In this document: piece after piece, positions 1 through 9,268 of the stretch
Numbering within the stretch: position 1 is the first letter of the stretch
Layout of the letters: the number at the start of each line of letters is the position of its first letter
NCBI GenBank assembly: GCA_011525695.1
Contig: WYBX01000045.1
Location: 1 to 64,000 of the forward strand
DNA: 64,000 nucleotides
Reading direction: 5' to 3'
Source: Verrucomicrobiia bacterium
Lineage (GTDB): Bacteria > Verrucomicrobiota > Verrucomicrobiia > Opitutales > Opitutaceae
Program-made: the position numbers and the translations under genes
The notes under the pieces: model-generated
Seen by the model: the letters and a program-made list of their open reading frames with translations, nothing else
What the model was told of the DNA's origin: nothing
The model's database searches: none

Positions 1-21
1 CCGTGTTGCCACGACGCAGTA

Positions 22-125
22 GCCTTCGGTTGCAGGCGGGTGAACGTTCCGCCTGACGGGGACTTGCACCCCGCTGTGTGGACGCCCTCACAGGCGCACG
101 AGGGACGACCTCCGTGTCGTCCACA
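22..125. other. cluster of short inverted repeats, no gene seen
   Basis: Three consecutive small hairpins can be drawn. AGGCGG (34-39) pairs with CCGCCT (49-54). CGGGG (57-61) pairs with CCCCG (69-73). TGTGGACG (77-84) pairs perfectly with CGTCCACA (118-125), enclosing further small stems such as CCCTC/GAGGG. No convincing reading frame crosses the segment. It borders the dispersed repeat at 110-300 and may be part of the same structured intergenic block. It could equally be the end of something that starts before the window. Confidence 0.4.
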
Positions 126-300
126 GAACTGTTGGTAGAACCATTCTGCGCAGCGAACCTGTCTTCATGGCCGTGACGGAGCACGGCCCTCCATGTAGGA
201 GGTTCGGAACGGTGTGGCCGTGACGGCCTGCGCTCCGACTGGTCCTCCGAAGCCTTGGCGAAGGAGGAAAGCTCGGCGAAGGAGCGATCCCGGCCATCTA
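110..300 (-). repeat. dispersed intergenic repeat, copy A (inverted orientation)
   Basis: Read on the minus strand, this segment matches two other intergenic segments in the window (7350-7565 and 50759-50960). The best conserved core is 161-230. It begins with CAGGCCGTCACGGCC, contains GTTCCGAAC, and ends with CCGTGCTCCGTCACGGCC. The flanks also match: a CTCCTTCGCCGAGC-like stretch on one side, and GCTGCGCAGAATG followed by TGTGGACGACACGG on the other. It carries no transposase and no plausible gene. It fills most of the space upstream of the beta-helix gene that starts at 438; nothing else was recognised in 301-437. Confidence 0.8.
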
Positions 301-437
301 CTCGGTAGGGCTGCCGGTTTTACTGTCAGGGGTCGAAAAGAGAATCGCCGGCCAGGCATGAAGACCGCACGTTTGGCTCGCATTCGCGACTGGCCGGCTG
401 CAATCCGGGCTGCTGCTCCTCCGCTTTCCTACCTCCG

Positions 438-2138
438 ATGAAATCACTACGAACCGCAGGCCTGGGCTTTCTGGCTTCCTTACTCGCTCCGTTCTCTTAC
501 GGGCAGGCTCCGGCCGACGAGGCCGCGAATCCCTATGCCGTGACGACCTTTGAATGCGCCGGGCTTTACTGGAAGGTGCCCGAGGCGGCAGCCTGCGAAC
601 TCCGTTACCGGGAGGCCCATGGCACGACCTGGCGGAAGGGTCTGGACCTGGTGTATGATTCCCGCCACGGCCAGTACCGCGGCAGCATCATCGGGCTGAC
701 GCCCAATATGGATTACGAGGCCGAGCTCTCGGCGGGGTCTGCGAACTCGCGGGTGGCGTTTCGGACCCGGAGCGACGTGTTCCCGATAGGGAGAAAGACC
801 GTGCTGCCCGCGGGCGAAACCGATCGCACCATCGTCATCACCGAGTCCGGCACGCCCGACGCCTACCATCTTGTCACCGTCCCCGAATCCCGCTCGCTGC
901 TGAATCTCAAGAATGTCGCCGACCACGGGGTCGAGATCGCTGCCGACTACGTGATCGTCCGCGGGCTGGAGATCCGGAATGCACGGGTTCATGGCATCCG
1001 GATCGCGCGCGATCGGCACGACATCGTCGTGGAGGATTGCTACGTGACCTTCTGGGGCCGGATTGGCGGGGCGAGGACGTATGGCAATCTCGAGGGTTCG
1101 TCCGACAGCGCCGTCTATGCCGAGCAGGGCACGGCCCGGCTCACGATCCAGCGCAACCTTTTCGAGGATCCCCGCGGCGCCTCCAACGACTGGGAAACCG
1201 GCCATCCGGTGGGCCCGCAGGGCATCACGGTCGTGCAGAGCCGGGGCGGAAACGTGATCCGGTACAACGACATCCTCTCCACGGAGGATCATGGGTTCAA
1301 TGACGCCATTGGCGGAGCCAGCAATTTCTCGGATGTCGGCAACATGAACCGGGATTCGGACATTTACGGGAATCTCATTCGCAGCGTGTGGGACGACGCG
1401 ATCGAGTGCGAAGGGGCGAACATGAATGTCCGGATCTGGGGCAACTACGCGCACAAGTTCTTCAACGGGATTGCGACCGCATCCACCGCGTTCGGTCCAC
1501 TGTACATTTACCGAAACGTCCTGGGTGAGAGCCGCAGCGGGCACGGGAACACGACGGGCGGCTCCTTCATCAAGACCGGGGGCAGGGAGCCCTATGTCGG
1601 CGGGAGAAAGTACATCTTCCACAACACGGCCCTGCAGCCGGGAGGCGTGTTTCACGCTTTCACGAGTCATCCGAATCCAAACGGTGTCACCCGAAACAAT
1701 ATCTGGGACGTGCCGGGCCGGCTTGGCCCGGAGCGTGAAGCGGAGCCGCCGAGCGATTACGACCATGACTACTACACCGGCACCGCGCCAGGCACCGCGC
1801 GTGAGCCGAACGGGCTGAAATCACGGACCACGCCGGCCGGGACACGGCTGTATGTCACGTCCTACAAGCTCGAATTCTATCCGCGCAGCACGATCAACAG
1901 CATCATCTGGGGTGCGCATCCTTACGAGTTCGGTGATCGCAAAGTGAATATCACCGACCCCGTGCAGTGGATTCGGAATCCGCTGATCGACGGGGGAGCA
2001 CGGATCCCCGGCTTCAACGACAGTTTCAAGGGCGAGGGCCCGGATGTTGGAGCCTTCGAGGTCGGCGCCCCACCGCTCGAATTCGGCCGGCGCGCCTATC
2101 TGAAGCACGATGAAGGCTGGGCACCCTGGGAGAAGTGA
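438..2138 (+). CDS. secreted right-handed parallel beta-helix protein (lyase-like)
   Basis: The protein has 566 residues. Residues 1-23 form a signal peptide (basic start, then a GLGFLASLLAPFSYG core). Residues about 35-115 look like a fibronectin type III-like beta-sandwich. From about 130 to 480 there are repeated short Asn/Gly/Ile-rich rungs (for example DIYGNLIRSVWDDAIE, VRIWGNYAHKFFNGI), typical of right-handed parallel beta-helix proteins such as pectate-lyase-like and chondroitinase-B-like enzymes. The C-terminus ends in a GPDVGAFE motif common in secreted beta-helix proteins. The start is the ATG at 438. A secreted metallohydrolase and a sulfatase follow closely, suggesting a joint role in breaking down a sulfated polysaccharide. 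Substrate and catalytic residues cannot be assigned from sequence alone. Confidence 0.8.
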   Translation: MKSLRTAGLGFLASLLAPFSYGQAPADEAANPYAVTTFECAGLYWKVPEAAACELRYREAHGTTWRKGLDLVYDSRHGQYRGSIIGLTPNMDYEAELSAGSANSRVAFRTRSDVFPIGRKTVLPAGETDRTIVITESGTPDAYHLVTVPESRSLLNLKNVADHGVEIAADYVIVRGLEIRNARVHGIRIARDRHDIVVEDCYVTFWGRIGGARTYGNLEGSSDSAVYAEQGTARLTIQRNLFEDPRGASNDWETGHPVGPQGITVVQSRGGNVIRYNDILSTEDHGFNDAIGGASNFSDVGNMNRDSDIYGNLIRSVWDDAIECEGANMNVRIWGNYAHKFFNGIATASTAFGPLYIYRNVLGESRSGHGNTTGGSFIKTGGREPYVGGRKYIFHNTALQPGGVFHAFTSHPNPNGVTRNNIWDVPGRLGPEREAEPPSDYDHDYYTGTAPGTAREPNGLKSRTTPAGTRLYVTSYKLEFYPRSTINSIIWGAHPYEFGDRKVNITDPVQWIRNPLIDGGARIPGFNDSFKGEGPDVGAFEVGAPPLEFGRRAYLKHDEGWAPWEK

Positions 2139-2141
2139 GCC

Positions 2142-3761
2142 ATGAAACGCCGCCGATCGCTCCCGTTGGTTTGCATCATGGCTGTCCTGCTGGTAGCCGG
2201 TTCGGCCTGGGCGCACGATCTGCCTTACGCCCTGCAGGGAATCCCTCCGCCGCCCCCGACCGTCGATCCCGGACCGGAGGCCGCGACCCTTCGTATCCGG
2301 ATTCTCGAGGCCGCCACCAGGCAGCCCGTGGCGGCAACGGTCAGCGTCAACGACGGCGATCAGGAACCGGATGACGACCCCCTTCGGCTTTTCAGCCTGC
2401 GGCGCAGTGCCAACCGGCACAAGGGCGCGATCCGGCTGCGAAAGATCCCGTACTATTTCTACGCCGACGGCGGCTGCGTCGTGCGCGTGCCGCCGGGTCC
2501 GGTCAGCATCGAGGTCCGCAAGGGTTACGAGTTCCGGCCGGTCCACCTGACGCTCACTGCCCCAGCGCGGGAATCCGTCGAAGTGGAAGTCGCGCTCGAG
2601 CGCTCGATCGACATGGCGGCGCTCGGTTGGTATTCGGGCGACACCCATATCCACATGGAGCGCACCGGGCGGAATGACGATGCACTCCTCGCGGTGACGT
2701 CCGCGAAGGGCATCCGTTATGCGTACCTGTTGTCGATGAACACGCGGGGCTACGATGCCGGCGGCCCGCGCTACGAGTCCTACCGGCAGCAAACGGGATT
2801 GGGCGACGACACGGTGGCCCGGCGGGGACCGTACCACATCACTTCGGGCCAGGAGTACCGCACGGCACCCCTTGGCCACGTCACGATTGCGCTGCCCGAT
2901 GACTACGTGGCGGCTGGCGGTTTGACGGAGGATGTCAATCGTGGCCCGTCGCTCGCGGTGATTGCCGACCAGACGCATGCCCTGCGCGGTTTCATCGGTC
3001 TCGCGCACGGAGGTTATTTCAACCAGGAGGCGGACCGGTTGCTCCTGGAGGGAAAGATGGACTATCTGGAACTCCTCCAATTCGGCGAGTATCGCAGCCT
3101 TGGCCTGGAGGGATGGTACGACTTCCTGAACATCGGTTACCAACTGCCGATGGTCGGGGCGTCGGATTTCCCGCCGACCCGAGAGCTGTCCAGCGAGATG
3201 ACCTATGCATGGAGCGATACGGTTCCGACCCCGCGCTCCTATGCGGAGGCACTGGCGGCCGGACGCAGCTTCGCGACCTCCGGTCCGATGCTGTTTCTGG
3301 CCGTCGCCGGCGCCAAACCCGGCTCGAGACTCCACTACGCCAGGGGCGAAGAGCCGGTCCTGCCCGTGGAAATCCGGGTCCACAGCCCGCAATATCCCGT
3401 GCGCTACCTGGACCTCGTGGTGAATGGACAGGTGGTTGAGCGCCAGTTTGCGGCCGAGGGGCGCTCGGAATGGGCGCTGAAACATCTCCTGCCGGTGCGC
3501 ACCAGTTGCTGGATCGCCGCCCGCACCCATGCGGATGCGGGGACCGATGCCCATACGAATCCCGTGTATGTGTATGTTGGCGACCGAAGGCCCTTCAGTC
3601 CCGAAAGTGCGCGGCGGATCATCGGTCGGCTCGACGGATCGGCCGCGGCAATCCGAATCCCGGAGGTGGTGTCGCAGATCGAGACCCTGAGGATGGAACT
3701 GGAGGCGATGATCCGCGAACCCCGACGCACCACCCTGCCCCTGCCCGCCATCGCGCCCTGA
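2142..3761 (+). CDS. secreted CehA/McbA-family (PHP-like) metallohydrolase
   Basis: The protein has 539 residues and begins 3 nt after the preceding stop codon, so it is almost certainly cotranscribed. Residues 1-24 are a signal peptide (RRRSLPLVCIMAVLLVAGSAWA). Residues about 45-150 resemble a beta-sandwich of the carboxypeptidase-regulatory type. The hydrolase part starts near residue 161 with GWYSGDTHIHM, the metal-binding HxH motif of PHP-like CehA/McbA proteins. Further candidate ligands are in GLAHGGYFN and VGASDFP. Characterised family members hydrolyse esters or phosphoesters, such as carbaryl for CehA. That chemistry is known for the family, but the substrate here is unknown. Genomic context suggests saccharide-related work outside the cytoplasm. 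Confidence 0.75.
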   Translation: MKRRRSLPLVCIMAVLLVAGSAWAHDLPYALQGIPPPPPTVDPGPEAATLRIRILEAATRQPVAATVSVNDGDQEPDDDPLRLFSLRRSANRHKGAIRLRKIPYYFYADGGCVVRVPPGPVSIEVRKGYEFRPVHLTLTAPARESVEVEVALERSIDMAALGWYSGDTHIHMERTGRNDDALLAVTSAKGIRYAYLLSMNTRGYDAGGPRYESYRQQTGLGDDTVARRGPYHITSGQEYRTAPLGHVTIALPDDYVAAGGLTEDVNRGPSLAVIADQTHALRGFIGLAHGGYFNQEADRLLLEGKMDYLELLQFGEYRSLGLEGWYDFLNIGYQLPMVGASDFPPTRELSSEMTYAWSDTVPTPRSYAEALAAGRSFATSGPMLFLAVAGAKPGSRLHYARGEEPVLPVEIRVHSPQYPVRYLDLVVNGQVVERQFAAEGRSEWALKHLLPVRTSCWIAARTHADAGTDAHTNPVYVYVGDRRPFSPESARRIIGRLDGSAAAIRIPEVVSQIETLRMELEAMIREPRRTTLPLPAIAP

Positions 3762-3833
3762 GCCCGTCTTGTCGCTCCCGATCAGGCCTGCCGATCTTCC
3801 AACTCCGATTTCCCGACCCTCTTGATCGAACCC

Positions 3834-5246
3834 ATGATGCCCCTGTCCCTCCGCCTGGCGCTTGCTGCGCTGGCCTGCAGCCTCGGCTGGCCCGTCGCCG
3901 CGGCCGGTGCCCGGCCCAACATCCTTGTCGTCATCACCGATCAGCAGTCGGCGGACGCAATGAGTCACCGGCTGGGCGCTCGTTTCCTGCACACGCCGCA
4001 CATCGACTCGCTGGCGCAACGCGGCGTGACGTTCACGCGGGCGTATAGCGCGAATCCAATCTGCATCCCGTCGCGCACGGCGATGCTCACCGGGCGCTAC
4101 CCCCACCAGACCGGCGTGCTTTCCAACGACAAGGTGCCCTTCGAGCCGGCGGCCTGGCCGACCATCGGCACGCTTTTCAAGCAGGCCGGCTATGCCACCG
4201 GGTATGTCGGCAAGTGGCACCTGCCCTACCCGGTCACGAATTCCGCCAGCGGATTCGACTACACCGCCAACATCCGGAACAACGGCGCCGACCGCGGGAT
4301 GACCGCCGCGGCCGAGGCGTTTCTCCGGCAGCCGCGCGAACAGCCCTTCCTCCTCTTCACCTCGTTCAACAATCCGCACAACATCTGCGAGTGGCCGCGC
4401 GGCCAGAAGCTGCCGGACGGCGCCATCGGCGAACCGCCACCGCCTGAGCAGTGCCCTCCGGCCCCGGCGAATCTCGCCCGGCAGGCCGACGAGCCCGACG
4501 CGCTCTCCACGGTGCAGGACTCCTACCATGCCAGCCCGCAGTTTCCCGTGGGGAATTTCGATGCCAACCGCTGGCGGCAGTATCGCTGGGCCTACTACCG
4601 GATGATCGAGAAAGTCGATGCCGGCATCGGCGAGGTGCTCGCCCTGCTCGAGTCGACCGGCCAGGCCCGGAACACGGTGATCGTCTTCACCAGCGATCAT
4701 GGTGACTGCCAGGGCGCCCACGGCTGGAACCAGAAGACCGTCTTTTACGAGGAATCCAGCCGGGTTCCCTTCATCGTCTGCGCTCCGGATTCAGCCGCCG
4801 CCGGCCGCGATTCCACGCAACTCGTGCAAACCGGAATCGACCTGTTGCCGACGCTGTGCGACTTCGCGGGGATTCGCTGGCCCGAGGATCTGCCGGGAAT
4901 GAGCCGCCGCGCGGCCGCCGAAGGTCGCGCGGGAACCGATGAGCGGAAGTTCGTGGTCACCTCGAACCACCTGACGCAGGGAGTACCCCTGCCGGGCGGG
5001 AAGTTCATGCCCGCCGGCCGGATGCTGCGAACAGCCCATTACAAGTATTGCGTCTATGATCGCGGAACCCAGCGCGAATCGCTGGTCGATCTCGAGCGCG
5101 ATCCCGGGGAGATGATCAATCTTGCCACCGATCCGGCGCACTCGGCGATCCTCAATGAGCACCGCGCGGCCATCCTCGACTGGAGCCGAAAGCACGGCGA
5201 TCGCGGCTTTCCCTACATCGCTCCGGCTTCCACCGCGCGGTCATAG
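3834..5246 (+). CDS. secreted type I sulfatase
   Basis: The protein has 470 residues from the ATG at 3834; an ATG at 3837 and an upstream TTG at 3822 are alternatives. I prefer 3834 because it opens a clean signal peptide (MMPLSLRLALAALACSLG). The N-terminal NILVVITDQQ motif supplies metal-binding residues. NPICIPSRTAMLTGRYP contains the C-x-P-S-R sulfatase signature. Cys77 would be converted to formylglycine by a separate maturation enzyme, not encoded here. TSDHGDCQGAHG supplies further metal ligands and GKWHLP the conserved Lys/His. Family membership is secure. The sulfate ester removed is unknown, but the beta-helix protein and metallohydrolase upstream suggest a sulfated polysaccharide. 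Confidence 0.9.
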   Translation: MMPLSLRLALAALACSLGWPVAAAGARPNILVVITDQQSADAMSHRLGARFLHTPHIDSLAQRGVTFTRAYSANPICIPSRTAMLTGRYPHQTGVLSNDKVPFEPAAWPTIGTLFKQAGYATGYVGKWHLPYPVTNSASGFDYTANIRNNGADRGMTAAAEAFLRQPREQPFLLFTSFNNPHNICEWPRGQKLPDGAIGEPPPPEQCPPAPANLARQADEPDALSTVQDSYHASPQFPVGNFDANRWRQYRWAYYRMIEKVDAGIGEVLALLESTGQARNTVIVFTSDHGDCQGAHGWNQKTVFYEESSRVPFIVCAPDSAAAGRDSTQLVQTGIDLLPTLCDFAGIRWPEDLPGMSRRAAAEGRAGTDERKFVVTSNHLTQGVPLPGGKFMPAGRMLRTAHYKYCVYDRGTQRESLVDLERDPGEMINLATDPAHSAILNEHRAAILDWSRKHGDRGFPYIAPASTARS

Positions 5247-6185
<939 letters not shown>

Positions 6186-6216
6186 ACCGGTTTTCGAATC
6201 TTGGCGTTGGAATTGG

Positions 6217-6222
6217 TATAGC
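6217..6222 (+). promoter_or_regulatory. possible -10 element for hemE
   Basis: TATAGC lies about 40 nt upstream of the hemE start, in the only AT-richer patch of the 77-nt hemF-hemE gap. No convincing -35 partner is seen at normal spacing, so this is a weak suggestion. Confidence 0.2.
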
Positions 6223-6262
6223 CTTTGACTGCATCGGGGTCTTTCCCTCTCTCATCGCTGCC

Positions 6263-7291
6263 ATGACATCCCGCGAACGATTTCTCGCAGCCTGCGCCGC
6301 TGAAGCGCTCGACCGTCCGCCGCTCTGGGTGATGCGGCAGGCCGGGCGCTACCTGCCGGAGTACCGGGCCTTGAAGGCGAAATCGTCCTTTCTGGAAATG
6401 GTGCGCACCCCCGCCCTCGCGACGGAGGTCACGCTCCAGCCGCTGCGGCGGTATGCCCTCGACGCCGCCATTCTGTTTTCCGACATCCTCGTGATTCCTG
6501 AAGCGCTCGGCCAGGGGTATCATTTTCGTGACGCCGGCGGGATCGGGATGGAATTCCGGATGGAGAGCCGCGCGCAGGTCGACGCACTCGCCCCGGCCGA
6601 TGCCGTGCCGGAACGGCTCCACTATGTCGCCGAGACCCTGGGTATGCTGAAGCGCGAGCTCGCGGGTTCCCGGGCGCTCCTCGGATTCGGCGGCTCGCCC
6701 TGGACGCTGGCCACCTACATGGTCGAAGGCGGCAGCTCGGATGAATTCGAACGGATCAAGCAGCTCTTCTATACCGAACGCGGGATGTTCGACATCCTGC
6801 TGGAGAAAATTACCTCGGCACTGATTGCGTATTTCAAGCTGCAGATCGCGGCGGGGGCCGACGCGATTCAGATCTTCGATTCCTGGGGCGGCATCATCGC
6901 GGGCCAGGATTACGAAACGGCGTCGCTGCGCTGGATCCGGCAGATTGTGGCGGCATTGCCGCCTGAGTTTCCGGTGATCCTTTATGCGAAGGGCACCGCG
7001 CCGCACGTGCTGGATCAGGCGTTCACCGGAATCCGCGTGCTGAGTGTCGACTGGACCAACGACCTCGCGATGGTTCGACGGACCCTCCCGGCCAATGTCG
7101 CCGTCCAGGGGAACCTCGACCCGGTGTTGCTCAACACGACCCCGGAGATCGTCCGCCATGAAACCACACGGCTGCTGGAGGCGATGCGCGGCACGCGCGG
7201 CCACATCTTCAATCTGGGACATGGCATCATGCCGCACGCGCGGCTCGAATGCATGCAGGCCCTGGTGGATACCGTCACGAACTGGCGGTGA
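6263..7291 (+). CDS. hemE: uroporphyrinogen decarboxylase
   Basis: The protein has 342 residues, standard length. It decarboxylates the four acetate side chains of uroporphyrinogen III to give coproporphyrinogen III, the substrate of the HemF encoded just upstream. The N-terminal signature RPPLWVMRQAGRYLPEYR is intact, with the Arg residues and DAAILFSDILVIPEALG that line the pocket, including the expected catalytic Asp. GSPWTLATYMVEGG, SVDWTND, VAVQGNLDP and FNLGHGIMP are further family blocks. The start at the ATG at 6263 places the signature near residue 14, as expected. hemF precedes it and hemG follows after a 370-nt gap filled with repeats. Confidence 0.97.
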   Translation: MTSRERFLAACAAEALDRPPLWVMRQAGRYLPEYRALKAKSSFLEMVRTPALATEVTLQPLRRYALDAAILFSDILVIPEALGQGYHFRDAGGIGMEFRMESRAQVDALAPADAVPERLHYVAETLGMLKRELAGSRALLGFGGSPWTLATYMVEGGSSDEFERIKQLFYTERGMFDILLEKITSALIAYFKLQIAAGADAIQIFDSWGGIIAGQDYETASLRWIRQIVAALPPEFPVILYAKGTAPHVLDQAFTGIRVLSVDWTNDLAMVRRTLPANVAVQGNLDPVLLNTTPEIVRHETTRLLEAMRGTRGHIFNLGHGIMPHARLECMQALVDTVTNWR

Positions 7292-7349
7292 GCGCCGGAG
7301 GTCCGCCGCAGCGTTTCGCGAACGAGGTGGATTTTCCCAGGAGTGGGTT

Positions 7350-7565
7350 CATGGAGGGCCGGGCTCCCTCCTTCGCCGGGCCTTCGGAGGGCAGGCCGTC
7401 ACGGCCATAACGTTCCGAACTTCGTATATGGAGGGCCGTGCTCCGTCACGGTCGCAATTGCCAAACGAAAGCCATACTGCATTCGTGGACGCCACGGAGG
7501 GCGTCCCTCCATGACGGTCATTCCGACCGAAAGCCGGACGCCACGGAGGGCGTCCCTCCATGAAT
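7350..7565 (+). repeat. dispersed intergenic repeat, copy B, with a tandem 28-bp unit
   Basis: The core at 7391-7453 matches copy A (161-230, inverted) and copy C (50791-50855), including CAGGCCGTCACGGCC, GTTCCGAAC and GGGCCGTGCTCCGTCACGG. It is preceded by a CTCCTTCGCCGGGCC flank. Downstream, a 28-bp unit is repeated perfectly at 7487-7514 and 7536-7563. Each unit contains GGACGCC followed by GGCGTCC and, alternatively, GGAGGG followed by CCCTCC, so each can fold as one of two hairpins. The block lies in the 370-nt hemE-hemG gap; no gene was seen there. Confidence 0.85.
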
Positions 7566-7661
7566 GCGATCCCGATCGCACGGCCGCCCGCAATTTAGCG
7601 TCATCCAAAGCCAACGATTGCGCAGTGGGCCTCCCCATTTCACAGTACGTTGTCTCACGCT

Positions 7662-9062
7662 GTGAACACCTCACCCTCCGCCTCACCCGCAAACACCCTG
7701 GCTGTTGCCGTCCTGGGTGCCGGTGCCACCGGGCTTACCGCGGCCCACCGCCTGGTCCGCCAGGGGCACCGGGTCCGGTTGTTCGAGGCTTCGGACCGCG
7801 TCGGCGGCGCCGTGCAGTCGGAAATGGTCGATGGCTGGCTGATCGAGCGCGGCCCCAACACGATGCTCGCGGGCGAGCCGGCGCTGACGGCGCTGGTCCA
7901 GGAAGTCGGGCTCAAGGACGAACTCCTGGCCGCCAATCCCGCGGCCAAGAACCGCTACATCGTCCGGTCGGGGAAGCCGATGGCCGCACCCGCCTCTCCC
8001 CCATCGCTGTTTTCCTCAAAATTGTTCTCGTTCGGCGCCAAGGTGCGGCTCTTTGCCGAGCTGCTCGCGCGCACCCGCGGCCGGGCGGCGGACGTCAGCC
8101 TCGAGGATTTTGTCCGTGACCACTTTGGCCAGGAACTCGTCGACTACGGGCTGAACCCCTTTGTCGGCGGCGTCTATGCGGGTGATCCGAAGAAGCTCTC
8201 GGCTCGCTATTCGTTTCCGAAATTGTGGGAAATCGAACAGAAGCACGGCTCGATCATTCGCGGGCAAATCAAGGAAGCCAAGGCACGGAAAGCCCGGGGC
8301 GAGCCGAAGGTGACCGGTGGCATCGTATCGTTCCGTCGCGGGCTGCAGGCGCTGCCGGAGGCCCTCGCTGCGCGGCTGCCTGCGGGTTGCCTCGCCCGCA
8401 GTGCCCGGATCGAGGCGCTCGTGCCGGGGGCGAAATGGAGTGTCATCTGGACCGAGGGCGGCCAGACCCACACGGAGGTCTTTGACCGCGTGGTGACCGC
8501 CCTGCCGGCACCGGCGCTGGCCCAACTGCGGTTTGGAACGCTGGGGGAACGGCCGCTCGCGTCGCTGGACGGAATCAATCATCCGCCGGTCGCCTCACTG
8601 TTCCTCGGCTATCGCCGCGAACAGGTGGCCCACCCGCTCGATGGCTTCGGCGTCCTGGCGCCAGCCATCGAACAGCGTTCCGTCCTGGGAATCCTCTTCT
8701 CGTCCAGCCTGTTTCCGAATCGCGCGCCCGATGACCACGTCGCGCTCACGGTCATGGTGGGCGGCATGCGCAACCCCGAAGTTGCCCGGCTTCCCGCGGA
8801 GAAGCTGCTCGCGGCGGTGGAACGCGACCTGCGCGAACTGCTCGGCGTCTCCGGCCCACCCGTGTTCCAGCGGCACTCCTTCTGGCCGCGCGCCATCCCG
8901 CAGTACAACCTGGGTTACGAATTGCACCTCGAGACCATGGCAGCGGCAGAACGCTCGCACCGCGGACTGCTCATCGGTGGCCAGGCGCGCGATGGCATCG
9001 CGCTGCCCGCCTGCATCGCTGCCGGGGAAAAACTGGCGGCACGGGCCGTGGGCCCCGCCTGA
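7662..9062 (+). CDS. hemG: protoporphyrinogen oxidase, FAD-dependent (HemY/HemG type)
   Basis: The protein has 466 residues if started at the GTG at 7662; a TTG at 7650 would add four residues. It oxidises protoporphyrinogen IX to protoporphyrin IX (or coproporphyrinogen in the related branch). The FAD-binding fold opens the protein: AVLGAGATGLTAAHRL, followed by RLFEASDRVGG and the RGPNTML segment. GLNPFVGGVYAGDPKKLSARYSFPKLW is the characteristic PPO block, and the C-terminal GLLIGGQARDGIALPACIAAG closes the FAD site. Since HemF (rather than a coproporphyrin route) is encoded nearby, the protoporphyrin-dependent pathway is the likely setting. It completes the local hemF-hemE-hemG set. Confidence 0.92.
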   Translation: MNTSPSASPANTLAVAVLGAGATGLTAAHRLVRQGHRVRLFEASDRVGGAVQSEMVDGWLIERGPNTMLAGEPALTALVQEVGLKDELLAANPAAKNRYIVRSGKPMAAPASPPSLFSSKLFSFGAKVRLFAELLARTRGRAADVSLEDFVRDHFGQELVDYGLNPFVGGVYAGDPKKLSARYSFPKLWEIEQKHGSIIRGQIKEAKARKARGEPKVTGGIVSFRRGLQALPEALAARLPAGCLARSARIEALVPGAKWSVIWTEGGQTHTEVFDRVVTALPAPALAQLRFGTLGERPLASLDGINHPPVASLFLGYRREQVAHPLDGFGVLAPAIEQRSVLGILFSSSLFPNRAPDDHVALTVMVGGMRNPEVARLPAEKLLAAVERDLRELLGVSGPPVFQRHSFWPRAIPQYNLGYELHLETMAAAERSHRGLLIGGQARDGIALPACIAAGEKLAARAVGPA

Positions 9063-9222
9063 TTTCCCCCCGGCAGCGCGACGGCGGATCGAAGAAGCCA
9101 AGGCCCCAGCTCGGCCGAGCCACCCGTGAGCGGATGGGGCACGCTCGCCCGCATTCTTGTCCGTGCTCATCAGCGACATCCGTTGGCCGCCCAAATCGGC
9201 TGCCCGGCCATTTCGCTCACCC

Positions 9223-9250
9223 TTGACTCTCCTTCCGACGGACCTAGCCT
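9223..9250 (+). promoter_or_regulatory. candidate sigma-70 promoter of ileS
   Basis: TTGACT (9223-9228) and TAGCCT (9245-9250) are separated by 16 nt. A start about 7 nt downstream would leave a leader of only about 12 nt before the ileS ATG at 9269. That fits the absence of a Shine-Dalgarno sequence. The rest of the 206-nt hemG-ileS gap holds nothing recognised. Confidence 0.45.
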
Positions 9251-9268
9251 CGCGCACTTTTCGCCGGC

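Noticed and set aside
1..125. tRNA, riboswitch or integron attC site at the left edge
   Set aside because: Several small hairpins are present, but there is no cloverleaf, no TTCGA arm, no integrase and no fit to a known riboswitch core.
110..300. Insertion sequence
   Set aside because: No transposase, no clear terminal inverted repeats and no target duplication at any of the three copies.
88..383. Short overlapping frames across repeat copy A, including one ending in MEGRAPSRP
   Set aside because: The same peptide patterns appear wherever the repeat occurs, so they are by-products of repeat DNA.
480..1766. Long open frame (428 codons) on the minus strand opposite the beta-helix gene
   Set aside because: It is fully antisense to a clear coding gene, with a Pro/Arg/His/Gly-rich composition typical of shadow frames in GC-rich DNA and no domain pattern.
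1821..4721. Minus-strand open frame of 966 codons
   Set aside because: It lies across the metallohydrolase and sulfatase genes, both with intact motifs on the plus strand. Its composition is that of a shadow frame.
7487..7563. Possible CRISPR array
   Set aside because: Only two repeat units with one short spacer, no third unit and no cas genes. It is better explained as part of the dispersed element.
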